DNA of 64,000 bases. Origin: Pomacea canaliculata. Taxonomy: Eukaryota; Mollusca; Gastropoda; Architaenioglossa; Ampullariidae. Under the pieces are notes generated by a model. That model saw nothing but the letters and a program-made list of their open reading frames with translations. It ran no database searches and had not been told where the DNA came from. The DNA lies in the NCBI RefSeq assembly GCF_003073045.1, contig NC_037603.1, positions 16,622,192-16,686,191 of the forward strand. Direction: 5' to 3'. This document shows positions 35,440 through 48,900 of the stretch, piece after piece (position 1 is the stretch's first letter; every line of letters starts with the position of its first letter). The position numbers were made by a program, and so were the translations under genes.

Positions 35440-37245
35440 CAGTGTTGCAGCGTGGAAATAGGCATGGCAAGCGGAGACAGCAAGAAGGCATATGAAACAC
35501 TGAAGGCCCTCACCAAGACTCAGCAGCGACCAGCCACAGTCATCGAGGACAGCGCCGGACAGCTCCTTACGAAAAACGCTGCTGTACTAAGTCGTTGGAC
35601 TGAATATTGCCAAGACTTGTACAACTACAAGATCGAGCCAGACACCAGCATTCTCCAGCATCACCAGACTGGGACAAGAGAGGCTGAAGACCTGCCAGTC
35701 CTCACTGATGAGGTGAGAGAAGCTATGCACAGTCTGAAGGGAGGAAAGTCACCTGGTGTGGACAACGTACCTGCTGAGCTGCTGAAGCATGGAGGAGACG
35801 CAACAACCAAGGCCTTCACCACACTGTGTCAAAAGATATGGGAAGAAAAGAAATGGCCAAAAGAATGGGCTCAGTCTATCATCATCCCACTCCCTAAGAA
35901 AGGGAACCTGAGGCAGTGCCAGAACTACAGAACCATCAGTCTGATAAGTCACCCAAGCAAAGTAATGCTCAGAATCATCCTCAACCGCTTAAAACCTATT
36001 GCAGAGGAACTGCTGGCAGAAGAACAGGCTGGCTTCAGGGCTGGAAGAAGCACGGTAGAACAGATCTTTAACTGCCGTGTTATGATAGAAAAACACCTGG
36101 AGCATCAACGTCAACTATACCATAACTTCATCGATTTCAAAAAGCTTTTGATCGTGTCTGGCACGATGGACTCTGGCAGGTCATGAGATCATTCAACATA
36201 GAGGAGGGACTGATCCAGATGGTAGCAGCACTCTACAAGAACGCCTCCAGCGCGGTACTACTCAACAACCAACTAGGCGAGTTCTTCGCGATGACGATCG
36301 GGGTCCGTCAAGGGTGCCTACTCTCTCCCATCCTTTTTAACATCTTCCTTGAAAAAATCATGCAAGACACCCTCCACAACCACCTTACCTCAATCTCCAT
36401 TGGTGGCAGACCCCTGTGCAACCTCCGCTTTGCAGATGACATTGACCTCATGGCAGGCAGTAACAACGAACTTCAGGATTTGACGGACAGACTCTCCAGG
36501 CGAGCGGGGGCCTATGGCATGGAAATAAGCTCAGAAAAAAGCAAAGTAATGATTATTTCCACCACCGACAGCAGCAGCAACATCGTCATGAACGGCCAGA
36601 AACTGGAGGAGGTCAACAACTTCAAGTATTTGGGTGCCACCCTGACTAGAGATGGTTGCTGTACAGCAGAGATCCGTATCAGGATTGGTATGGCAACATC
36701 CGCAATGTCCAGGCTGGATAGGATCTGGCGAAGCAACTCAATCAGCTTCAGTACCAAGCACAGGCTGTACAAGTCCCTCGTAGTGTCAATGCTACTCTAC
36801 GGCTGCGAGACTTGGACGCTGCTTGCCGCAACGGAAAAGAAGCTCCAGGCCTTTGAGAACAAGTGCTTGAGAAGGCTGCTCCGCATCTCGTACCGCGAAC
36901 ACAAGACCAACGCATACGTACGGAGCACCGTAACCTCCCTCGTGGGCCCACATGAGCCCCTTCTGGCAACAGTGAAGCGGCGCAAGCTCGCCTGGTTCGG
37001 TCACGTCACCCGCCACAACACCCTGTCCAAGACGATCCTACAAGGAACCCTCGAAGGGAGCCGTCGTCGTGGTCGTCCGAGGAAAAGCTGGGTCACCAAC
37101 ATTAAAGAATGGACCGAACGCGAGATGCCAGACCTGCTCTCATCTGCTCAAGACAGGACCGGGTGGAAAATTCTGTCTGTTGCTGCTGCCGGACGGTCCC
37201 CCCTACGCCCGGACCGGGCATGGGACTGACCTGACCTGACCTTCC
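35440..37245 (+). mobile_element. RTE-like retrotransposon, RT region nearly intact, one frameshift
   Basis: The first frame (35452-36186) runs from SGDSKKAYETLKALTKTQQR through SLKGGKSPGVDNVPAELLKH, PLPKKGNLRQCQNYRTISL and EEQAGFRAGRSTVEQIF to NFIDFKK. The next frame (36183-37229) resumes with MRSFNIEEGL and VRQGCLLSPILFNIFLEKIM. It then has LRFADDIDLM (catalytic ADD), FKYLGATLTRDGC, LLYGCETWTLL, LAWFGHVTRHNTLSKTI and RRRGRPRKSWV. The two frames part in the A-run at 36139-36143, consistent with loss of one base. The endonuclease half is missing (5' truncation). The 3' end is (TGACC)n at 37227-37242. It lies in the inferred first intron of SELENBP1. Confidence 0.9.
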
Positions 37246-40184
37246 AGATGCCATGCCCTAGGCAGGATAAACCACTTAGACTCACTGCTTTTACAGACCT
37301 TATGGGACTATCTTTATAGCGACATTTTAATTTCTTAAAGATAAGCACCCTTACCAGCAAGATTTACTTATTTATTCAATATGTCATTTCTTATTAATGT
37401 TTTCAGGAATTTGATTCTTTTGACAACGTAACCCTCCATGGGGTCATTTGCCATCTGGGCGCCCCTTTGGAAAAAAACGCCTGCTCTACATGTCGGGTTG
37501 AAAATAACGCATTATCTTTGTCGGATAAAAAGTCTTTTGTACTTGTCGGATGGGTAAATAGTTTTTCCTAGCCGTCATGTAAGAAAATAGTCTCTTTCAC
37601 TTGTCTCGTTAAATAGGGGGTGACGTCTTTTATTGTCTTTTACTTTTTTTCTTCTCGCCGCTGAGGGAAATGAAGCGTTAACACGTACTAAATTACGTCT
37701 GTTATGCGCAATTTAAACACAACAAGAGTCTGCACGTGTGTGTGTGTGTGACTGTGTGTGTGAATGCTCCAGTTGTTGTGCTGTAAACCTACCCCGCCGT
37801 TGTCATCAACGGTATCCCGCTAGGTTGTAAAACCACAAAAGTAAGTTGAGACTCTTGAGCTCGTCTTAGAGAGTGTTGAATGCACGACGTGGCTTAAGCC
37901 GCCATTGTATGCACTGTCTTCTCACCCGCCAGTTCCATGACCCGGCGTTACGGTTGAGTCGTTGCAAATCTCTAGTATACAAGTTTAGTCAGAAGTGGCA
38001 GCGCGGGATTTAGGGGGAAATGCCAAGGCCATACAATGTCTGACATGCGTGCCTTTACTTTGCAACAAAGCACGAAGAACAGATTTTTGTCGGAGCTTTC
38101 TCGTCCTTGACGTCACCTCACGTGCCAGACAGTACAGCGAGGACTGATTTTCCCACCCGACACAATATGCATAACACAGTCAATAACAAGTGAACAGATT
38201 ACAACTTTTAAATTCTACATTTTAAATTCATTGGGAGCACTAGCATTTAGTAGCATATATATAAATACACTCCCAACACTGAGCACAACAGCATAATAAA
38301 GGTTGATGACTATTAGGTTATACATTCCTCAGGGAAATTCAAGAATACCAAGAATATAATCTCTTCTCTTGCGTTCCTACACTTGTAAAACTCCGTGTGG
38401 ACGGCGTGGTGTGTGTGTGGACAGCAATAAAAGCTAAAACATTATTACAGGCTCGGAGCTTTCTTCTCTGTATTTACTCTGAGATACATTGCAAAGGTAA
38501 CTACAAAAGATTATGTCTATCTCCTCTTTTTTTCTCTGCGTAAAGTAAGACGAAATCTGTATCAACAACCTATACAGCGCTGTTGCTATTAGGTACCCCA
38601 AAAGAAATTTTTCGTTGAAGGCTCGCCTCACATTTTTTTTTTTTCCTAGAGAGAACTCATCCAAGGGGAAAAGCCCCTGAGGCGTTTGTCAACAAACTGA
38701 TGTGTCTCTAACCATTCTCACTTTTATGACGGACTTGCTTTTATATTCATGAAAGTCCAAATTAAAAGTGTATGTCAGAATAGACCTATTCATCTAATTG
38801 TCAAAGCTGTATTATAATGTTACCTGTGAGGGGGGCACCTCACTAGGAGGTTATTGATTACTCACTGACGTCATTTTTCTCACGCGCGTGAGCTTGAAAG
38901 CAAAGTAAACATCAGCTGATGTGAACAAGTGAAAATATCTGGAAAACATCATGCTCTTGACATTTTCTACCTGTGTAATAAAAACGGCATCTTCCATGAT
39001 CAAAGCGTCTAATGGCATATAGTTGAAAACTGAAATGTTGACAACTCTTCAAACGGACGATGTTTTTTTTCTTGTGTTGAATTATGTTTTGCTGTTTTTT
39101 GTGGGCTCATTGTCACACGCAACTGAACTTGTTCGCCTCTACACGCTATCACACATCCAGTGGTGACATTCGCGCATTCTTTCCACAAAGACACACTAAC
39201 TCTGCCTTTACACAGGCCCTGTCTAAATTTTAATAACTCTAATATTCAACTCACTATACGTACACAAGACTATGAACCCGGAATATCCCCTTAATGTGCA
39301 AACTGCCACCACCACCAAACCGTCCAGCAGCAACACAGCACGCATCCTGAATCTTTCATAAAACTTCCAAAACGAAAAATAGTCCCTCCAACAAGGCTGA
39401 AACAGGTAAACAAACGTAAAACTATGCCAGCTGAACACACACGTCTGAGTCGCCCCGTGTGAAGCGCCCCTTCATGCATGCTTTTTCTGACATTCTTCCT
39501 GCCGCACGTGAAGTCCGAAACTCACGTGGGGTTCACGACCTCTACATCCGTCAACTAATTACGCAGTTGCCTGTCCATGGCAGAGGGGCACCACACACAC
39601 ACAGGGCTGGCTACGTCACCCCGCTCCCCCCTCTACTTCCTTTCACCAAACTCAGGCGGGATTGCCGAAAAACAAAGGAGGCACGGACTGATCCGTGACA
39701 CTCATAGTACACAATTCTTGTCCATTTTCAAAAAATTATACTTTCATTTCTATTTGGCACGAAAAAAATGCTTAAAAACGTATTAAAGCACATTTCTTCT
39801 TGAAACAAGTCCAGCATCGTTGGGTATTTTAAACGAACTTCTAAAATTCTAGTAATACAATGTGCAGCTTCTTTACAGTATAAGTCTGGGTTAATAAACA
39901 GCACTCCCTGTTGATTAACTACTTTTTTACAGACTGATTTTATCACTATAGAACAAAATTTGAACCTATTCAAAACAGCGAAAAATTACGTGTAACCCGT
40001 ATATTTGCTCTTTGGTCTATATGCCTGACATGTGGTCGTACACCAAGCCACTGTTCCCCACTTGCCCAATTTTTGTAAGAGCATTCTTGAGAAAGGTAAG
40101 TCTACTGGGTGTTTCAAGCTGTGGTCTTGTTGTTGTTTTTGTTGAATCAATAATAAGCAAAAAGAAAAGTACTATGGTTTTTAC
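37246..40184. other. spacer without recognised genes
   Basis: Contains GTGTGTGTG near 37737 and GTGTGTGTGTG near 38410, and the CpG-bearing ACGCGCGTGA near 38882. Short ORFs (for example 39459-39698) have no family resemblance. No repeat termini were recognised. Confidence 0.4.
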
Positions 40185-40464
40185 CAGGGCCGTGCTTAGG
40201 GGCAGGCGGACGAGGCATCTGCCTAGGGCCCCGCGCTTCAAGGGGCCCCGCGCTTTTGATTGTAACCTATTGACGAACGTTACAAATAAATTAATCGTAG
40301 GCTTATGTTGTAATGTGTATGCAGCGTGCTGTCAATGATAAAAAGACGAGATAACCCTGAGGAAAAAAGTGACTTTAGATCCCAACTAAAACCGTGTGAT
40401 CGTGGCGTGAGGGCCCCGCACATGCCCTTTGCCTCGGGCCCCGCGGGGGCTAAGAACGGGCCTG
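40185..40464. mobile_element. hAT-type miniature element, 280 bp
   Basis: Starts CAGGGCCGTGCTTAGGGGCA and ends GCTAAGAACGGGCCTG, an imperfect inverted repeat. The flanks GTTTTTAC (40177-40184) and GTTTTTAG (40465-40472) match at 7 of 8 bases. GGGCCCCGCG words occur near both ends. Confidence 0.85.
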
Positions 40465-42289
40465 GTTTTTAGTGAATTCCGCTTCAACAAACTTATTTAT
40501 TTATTTTAAAATATTCGTTTTAGCGCACTTTTCGATTAAAAAGTCGCCAAGTTTTTACATCAAATTAAAGCGTATTCTCGACTCTAGATGGCGAAATTGC
40601 TTAATTTAAGATTTTTTTTCCATCTTCTGAAAATTAAGTGGAGTACAGCTATGAGCAACTTCTGGCGTCAAGGGGCGAAACGCGCTTGGATAGGATAGTT
40701 CCAAACCGGTTTTTGTATCCAGTCATAATATCAAATTATAAACCATACTATTTGGGAGAAAAAAAAACCACATTTATTTTCATGTAGTGATGTTCTGAAA
40801 GCAATAATAAAAAATGTTCAATGTATTTGAACGGGAGAGAATGTTCACAAAACTAGGTCACAACAGAGACGTTAAAGCTATAACGTCTATAACGTCTATG
40901 GTCACAATCACGACAGGTGGCTGATCAGTTTGGAGTGCCTATTTCTACAGTGATTTGTTCAGGTGCGACGCCTAAAACTCGAGAGCTCCACCTGGAAGAC
41001 CCGCGTCAGAGCGTGCAGGTGTTCGACAATCTCCGGTCTCGTGCGCGTTCCCGCATCATTTGTTCATGGAGGCCTCACGAGACGAGAGCGAACAGCCGGG
41101 GTCTAACGACAACATTTTTCAGATACTAAACACACACACGGCGCGAAGTGTCTGCAAATACATATATACTAGCTACAAATAACCTACTTCCCTCATTTCC
41201 TACACTTGCATGGGCACCGGAATCTGCGCCTTTGTGTAGTGTGCACGTGTGAGTGCGATGAATAATTATTAGCAAGACGATTTGGGGGCCGGATCTACGT
41301 TCATTTGTACTGTTGACCATCACTAGCAGCAAGTTCCGTGGAATTGGGTTGCATCCATATCTTGTTTGGCCCCCGTTGTCATCACAATTTATGGGTTTGG
41401 GCTCATATCTTAAGTTCTTAACCTCGTCATCGATGTTCACTCAAACATCCTTTGACCCTATGTTCACAGATGCCGCTAACTGTAATGCTGTTTCATCTTG
41501 TTTGATCTCTATGCAAGTGATAATATTATTCTTTGGTGACGTATCGTTATTCACTTGAATCTTGAATACATTGAGGACACGACTGAGTGAACTTAGACTG
41601 TGGAATGTTGGAGCAGCGACACCTGGGAACGAAGAGCATCTATCCTTACTGTGCCACAGATCGGGTGGAAGACACGTTTTGTGCTAATAACAGCCGGTAG
41701 ATATTGTAGCATCCGTAGGGTGAGTGCAGAAAAGCCCCAATATTCCAGTATTTCGACCCTGTACTGACTGACATCCCCAGTGCAAACATGTGCGAAGCTC
41801 TGCCAGTAGTACTTCCAGAACAAAAGACATAAATGGATGAAGAAACACCCCATTTATGACCTAGTTTATCTCTATCCCTAGTCTTTCTTCAAGTTTCCAT
41901 AGATTTTCTGCTGTGGGGTATAAACTGCCTAAGGGTAGATAAAATATCTAGGGATGGTGGATGGGTGGGTGTTAAGGGTTCGCATCGGCGAACTCCATGA
42001 CACTGGCGAGGACTGTGACAAGAGTAAGGCGATGTTTACACTGGGTGGACTTTCTAGTCAATACTTCCTGCACTCGAACCTTGCGAAGTTTCAGCGCCAT
42101 AATATTAGACTACAGCGATACAAAAAATGAAACTGAATGCCGTTGTAAACCTCCCGAAGGCAACCGCACGCCAGTGAGTCACTGTTACACGACAGGACAG
42201 ACGAAACGAATAAATTCATTGCTGTATGCATGTATGTAAATAGAACTGTGCTCAAGAGCTGTAGATGAAACAATTATATGGATTATAAA
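40465..42289. other. spacer without recognised genes
   Basis: Holds GACGTTAAAGCTATAACGTC at 40868 followed by TATAACGTC again, matching 26812. Nothing coding is supported. Open frames at 41126-41440 and 41593-41853 have no recognisable family. Confidence 0.4.
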
Positions 42290-42500
42290 TTATTGCAAAT
42301 ATGTTCGAATGAATTTGTTGCCAGGAGGCGTTCTCGGTAACCCCTTAGGATGGGGACTCTGCTCAGCTCATACTTTCGGGGATTTTTTGTTTGTTTTGTT
42401 TCTTTGTGTTCCATATGTACAAATGTAGAAGCAGTTATATTCCTCGGGCATTTGGTCTCGAATATATGAATTTTTGTGTCTAGCATAATTTGTAGCATAG
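42290..42500 (-). mobile_element. highly degenerate RTE-like fragment
   Basis: The minus-strand frame reads TKIHIFETKCPRNITAST, MEHKETK and RERLLAT. These align in order with EIKIHAFEMKYLRGL, HREHKTNAYV and HEPLLATV of the copies at 29.8 and 36.9 kb. Ends are unclear. Confidence 0.45.
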
Positions 42501-42953
42501 TTTCCCATCATAGTTTCCCATCATAGAGCAAAATGGGAACTGAGGGACTTGCGTAATCCATATTTGTTAGGAAACCAAACCTGATGTACATCATGTTCAG
42601 CACAGTTATCGATGTTATCACTGTTCCAATCGTGATGACGATTCTCTCGTGCAACTGCCATGTAAAATCAACTGAAAACGTGACACTTTTTATTCAAATA
42701 ATTAAGCTGCACACAAACAAAATTCAATGCCTACAAAATTGTAACGACTTTCTAGATGATTAATGTCGCGTAATCTTACAAACACTAAAATCCCGTGAGT
42801 TAACCACGGTAGCAGAGGGCGGTAACATCAGTGGTTAGTGGATGAACCTCATTCTGATTTTTATGTGACATAACACATATTTCCCCGCAGCCTTAATTGT
42901 TTTAAACATGTGTTGTGCAATGCTTTCCCAATATTCTTATCACTTGTTTACAG

Positions 42954-45900
42954 GTGACAAATGTGGAAAAGGTCCAGGCTACGCTTCTCCAGAGGAGGCG
43001 ATCAGGTGTGGGTCACGAGAGACGTTGATGTACGCCATGTGCATCGTGCCCCCCTCACAGCGCCACATCAGACACGACTGCATGGCCACAGTGGACATTG
43101 ACCCCACCTCTCCCACCTACTGCCAGGTACGGTGTATCCTCGTTATTTGTGTAAGGGCCAAGGGGTGCGTTGTGGTGTGCGTGGACTTGATTTTATATAA
43201 CTTCACATGCATGTCATACAAGTATTCTAAAAAATAAGATCAAAAATGAGCAACTGTGATTATTTTGACGAACTGTAAAAATAAACAGAAAATATAATCC
43301 TACAACAACAAGGAGGAAAATGAAAAGAGAAAAGGAGAAGCCCATGTTGCACATGACATCCATACAAACAGGCTCACCTGACAGAATGAGATGATACGGC
43401 ACAGACACAAGAAGGCTTCTGAAGAAGGTTTAACTCGATAAAGCAAACATTTTGAAAATCTCCGGTGGGTGGTTTAGTCATTTCTAAGCTATGCACACAA
43501 GGCGGAAGTGAAACTATAAACAAAATGCTTCTTAAAAGGGAAGAAGAAATCAGTGAGACCAAATCATCATTAAATGTCTTAGGTGCCCAAAGTAAAATTG
43601 ACTTTGAAGGAGGGATGTATGGGAGGCCAGGAGCAATGTTGTAGAGGCTTTATGGTCATTTCACAAGCTAGTCAAGGGATAGGGGCAAGAAGATGGCCCC
43701 AGGGCCGCCGAGAGCCAGCCCGGGCCCCGGGACAGACCTCTCCGGGCCCCTTGTACTTGTAATCGTAAATTATTTTCCCAGTATATAATGTATGTTTACA
43801 ATTCGAATCTCAATATCTACACTCAAACTCAACTTCTGCATGTGTAATGCTTGGGTGTTCTGTCCTTAGACCTTTCTTTAAAAGAAAAAGAAAAGGAGAA
43901 GAAGAAAAAAAAATCCACTGACCAAGGCCGGGCCCCCTTGACAGCCGCGGGCCCGGGTACACCAGACCCCCCTGTCCCCCCCTCTCGTCAGGCCTGGATG
44001 GCCCCATAAAACTTGATCGCCATATGACTTTATCTAAAGTACCTTCCACGGCCGGCAGTCAGTGCACACAGCCTTCGATTGTCCGTCAGTTCTGACCTTT
44101 GAACTGCTATTTCAGATGGAGAGCTAAATTGGATAGCGAAAGTGCCAATACTTGTCCAGAAACTTCTTAAACTAAAACGATAATAAGATCCGTCGCTGTC
44201 TTTTTGGCAAACGAAGTCTATACATAAATGTAGGACTAAATGATTACAGGCCCGTGGCATTGACTTCCATTGTTATGAAATGCTTCGAACGCATCATCCT
44301 TCGCACACTTCTCTCACAGACACAACAACACCTCGATCCCTTTCAATTTGCATACAAACAGTACAGATCCACTGACGATGCCACACTCACTCTTCTGCAC
44401 AATGCATACTCTCACTTAGACAGGTCTGGCTCCTATGTACATATTCTTTTTATTGATTTTTCTTCTGCATTTAATACTATACAGCCTCATCTGTTAGCTC
44501 TGAAACTTCTTAAACTTGATGTCAGCCCCAAACTCATCCTATGGATTGTTAACTTTCTGGTAAATCGTTCCCAGACAGTCTGTTTCCAGCATGCACTCTC
44601 CTCTTCCAGAAATACATCTGTTGGGAGCCCTCAGGGTACATGTCTCTCGCCTGTAATCTTCACCCTCTATACCAATGACTGTCGTGGCACTGATTCATCT
44701 CTCTTGATTAAATACTCTGATGATACTGCTCTCCTAGACCTCTCCAACTCACACTCTGCCTATGTTGATGCAGTAGATAAATTTCATAACTGGTGCAAAG
44801 AAAACTATCTTGATCTAAATGTAAAGAAAACAAAAGAGCTGGTGATTGATTTCAGACGCAAGAGCACTGTTATCCCTGACCTCTATATTGATGGTGCCAA
44901 GGTTGAACGTGTTGATCAGTACAAATATCTAGGAACTGTGATTGACGACAAACTCACTTTTACCACCAATACTGAGGTTATTCATAAGAAATGTCAATCT
45001 CGATTGTACTGTTTACAAAAACTCCGTTCCCTGGATGTCAACAAAAAGGTTTTAAGTGCTTTTTATAGATGTTTTCTTGAGTCTGTGTTGACATTTGGAT
45101 TTTTATGTTGGTATGGAGGATTGAGAGCTAGTAATAGGAATGTGTTAGATAGAGTTGTGCATGTGAGTGGGAAGGTGATTGGGGAGAAGCAGGAGTGTCT
45201 GAGTGAGTTGTATGCGAGGCGAGTAGTACGGAAAGCGAGAGCGATAGTGAAAGATAGAACACATGTTTTAGCTCAATATTATAACCTTCTTCCGTCCAAG
45301 AGACGTTTTATTGTACCCAGAGCTTCCACTGCCCGTTCTCGGAATAGTTTTATACACCAGTCTGTTGTATTACTGAATAAGTGTTGGAAGGATTTGTGAG
45401 TGTGAGGGTGTGGGTGTGTGGTTTGGGAATATAGTTTTAGTGTTGTTTCTTATTTAGTCGGGTATTTACATGGACTGTAGGTGTTTGTGTGAGATGATAG
45501 TTTGAGTGGAATTAAGTTGTTATTAAGTTTTTATTATAAGTTTTATTATCAGCCAGTTGTTTTACCACGTCTTTTAATTTCTCCTAGTGAGATAATAAAG
45601 TTAAATTGAATTGAATTGAATTGAATAAATGGCCACAGCTTCGCCTGAACTGTAGAGGCAATTTTGTCTTCGGGATACCCAGACAACCCATGGAATCAGT
45701 CTTTGGCCTCCTTGAGCCTCTTGTCGTTGCCAGAGTGACATATTTGCTGTTGTGCTGGTCACGTGTGGAAGTCACATCTGTTGGGAAACAAATCACATGG
45801 TGAGACACGCAACACCTGTGCTATACGATGTATACAATGTATATGATGCTGCTTACTAGTCAGATGATAACTCCGCCCGGAAACCCAACGGGTAACCTGT

Positions 45901-48900
45901 CGGTCCCAAGCCCTGATGAAGGAGGGCTGGGCGTGTGGTTTGCTACAGAAACCCCAAATGCAACACAAGCATAGCGAGATTCCTCTTCCGAAGGGCCTAT
46001 GGCGCGTGTTGGCGAAAGCTATGGGAAGTCAGCTCTCCGACCCAGCTTATAACGAGGCATGGAGGAGATAGGTCCATAGCGAGGCGGAGGCAGCTGGCAT
46101 GACATGGTCCCAACTGGAAAGGTACGCCCTATGCTCCACTGGGGGTGAAGAAGAAGAAGACTAGTCGAGTGATAGACTTACGATGCTAGAGATTTATAAT
46201 GTGACGACTGTGATACAGTCAGGTGTTGACCTGACCTTTCCATATTACAGGTCATTTCGCGCTGGCGCGCCCCTTACAAAGGCGATGAGCTGCACCACAG
46301 CGGATGGAACGTCTGCTCCAGCTGCCATGGTGACTCCAAGAAAAGTCGCAATCGTCTGATTTTGCCTTGCTTCAACAGCGACAGGATCTACGTCTTGGAT
46401 ACTGGCACTGATCCCAGGAGCCCACAGCTGTTTCGGGTATAAAGAAGACCATGCAGACAACCTCTGGTGACCTCTGCTGTGTACCACAGCTTAATGACGT
46501 AGCTCTGGTTACATGTTGTCTACACCTCCCCAGTCTAGTCCGGGGCGAGTCTGTTAAAAGTAAACGGGACGCTTGTCTGCTATAAGAAAGCGTGTTAATG
46601 TTTTTAATGTGTTACCTGATGATACGCTGAAAACTTGAGTAGGCCAGATGAGCTTACATCAAACATGCTGACAAAAAAGAGTGATACCAGTTTGTGATCT
46701 GTAACACTGTGGCAGGGAAAAAACTGATCTATTTCATGTCAGATGACAAACATTTCAACTATTACAGTTAGCTAGCCAAGTGCGTACCTAAATGACTTTC
46801 TTAAGGAATGGCTATACGTCTTAGTAGAATTACTACGATGCAACTTGACCCGCTACAGGTCAGTTTTAGGCATAGAAGGTAGGATCAACATACAACTCGA
46901 GAGATGTTACAGGTCAGTCACATGTTGCAGGTGATCGAGCCGACTGACGTACATAAGAAGACTGGTTTGGGGGCACCTCACACGTCCCACTGTCTTGGGA
47001 CAGGGCAGGTCATGATCAGCTGCATCGCCGACGCCAACGGCAACGGGGGCAAAAGTTGGTGCCCTTTAACCTTATGCATGGTTTTTCTTCTCAACCCTAA
47101 CTCCTAGATTTATGCGTCCACTGACTGTCCTCTTAACCTACATCATTCTAACGTCCGCAACACCGCAGTCTGTTTCTCTCTATTCCTATTGGTATAGTAT
47201 GGAGTATTCTTACTTCAATCAAACCTGTTTTTGAGTCTCTGATGCTTTCACTTTATGCACAGGTGGTTTCATCCTCCTGGACGGCAAGGATTTTGACATC
47301 ATCGGCAACTGGGAGAAGGGCCCTGTGACCCCAAAGTTCGGCTACGACTTCTGGTACCAACCTCGGCACAATGTGATGATGTCTTCGGGATTTGGTGCAC
47401 CCAACGTATGGCGTTCAGGCTTCGTGGCGGACCATGTGGACCAGGGTAAAGGATTCATCGAACTATTAAAGAGTGCTGCATTCTTAGCAAGGCCAAGCTG
47501 ACCAAAGATTTTCTTTGTGTGTCTGTCAATATGCAATTTGACTGACACGAGTTACTTTCAGCTATCGATATTCACTTAAAGGGGTTAATTTGTTCATCCT
47601 GTCATTGCTGTCAAGCATCTTTGGGTAATCAACCTCGCAAAATTACCCCCTCCCCCACAAAAAAAGTACACCCCAGTTTATACTTTTATAAATATATATT
47701 GTAATCCAACAAACACTTTCTGAAACAGTTTGAAAATAGATGAAATTGCTACGCACTAACGGATTTGTGGACGAAACACAGTCCACTTTGCTTGCGGAAC
47801 CAGGACAAAATAAGTAGGTCACAGCGTAAAGCAAAAATTGTACCTCTAGAGAGAACAAACTTACACACTTTCCTATTTTTATATAAAACACACATTTAGA
47901 TCTTTATGCGTGTTTTTTGTGCGGCGATGTGTGGTGTTGATGGTATTAATTGTAGATTTGTGGAGAGAAGGGTATAAAGGAGCAGAAAGAAATTAAAACT
48001 TTTTCTCAAAACAGTAGAAAGGTATCTTTAGCTCTTTTACTCTCTTGACATATCTCTAAGTCCAAATTATTTTTGTTAACTAGTTCTCCCAGTTTTTATG
48101 TCCCTCCCACCCTGAAGTTTTAACATCAGACCATTCAATGTTCTTAATGTGCTTGCTGCTAGCAGATGAAATGATCTATGACAGAGATAGTGTGTTTGCT
48201 TCCTGACAGGTCTGTACAGCAGCAGTATCCATGTGTGGGACTGGACGACCCACACCCTCCAGCAGAGCATTGATCTAGGCACTGACGGACTCATACCACT
48301 GGAAATTCGATTTCTGCACAACCCTGCCGCTGCCGAGGGCTTTGTGGGTGCGGCGCTCGGTTCTTGCGTCTTCCGCTTCTTTAAAAAGGTTTGAAACAAG
48401 CGTCTGTGTGCAGTTTAAGAGAACTTCAGTAAATATCAGCGCCAGGCCAACCTCCAAGTAGTGTCCACTCTCCAAAAATAGCCAGTGTACCATTTTACTC
48501 CCCCCACCCCATCCATTTCTTGTTGTTTTCATTGTAGCCTTCCATAATGAAGCATACATGTATGTCTGCAGAGCGGAGAATGGGCAGCAGAGAAAGTGAT
48601 TGACATTCCAGCAAAAAAGGTAGAAGGCTGGACTCAAGCCGAAATGCCAAGTGAGTTCACATCAATGAGTTGACAGACAATGATAGGCGCTCCTCCTTCT
48701 TCTGCTCCGTTCCTACCCCCATTTCGGCGGGTATAGCACCCGGGCTGGCATCCTTTTTTTTGTCTCTTTTTCTGTGCTACGGTCACCACTGTGGTTCTAG
48801 CAGTGCATGGCGGGTTTCACCATTTTTCTTTTAGTCCCCATGGCGCCTTTCGAAAAAGCCTGACAATGCTCGTAGTAATAATTGTTGTGTGTCCAGCGAA

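Noticed and set aside
42908..42953. In-frame ATG just before SELENBP1 exon 42954 as the start codon
   Set aside because: The stretch is a pyrimidine-rich acceptor ending TTTACAG, and its translation does not resemble the family N-terminus.
46251..46487. Minus-strand ORF over SELENBP1 exon 46251-46436
   Set aside because: The plus strand encodes the conserved [14 protein letters not shown] segment with proper splice sites.
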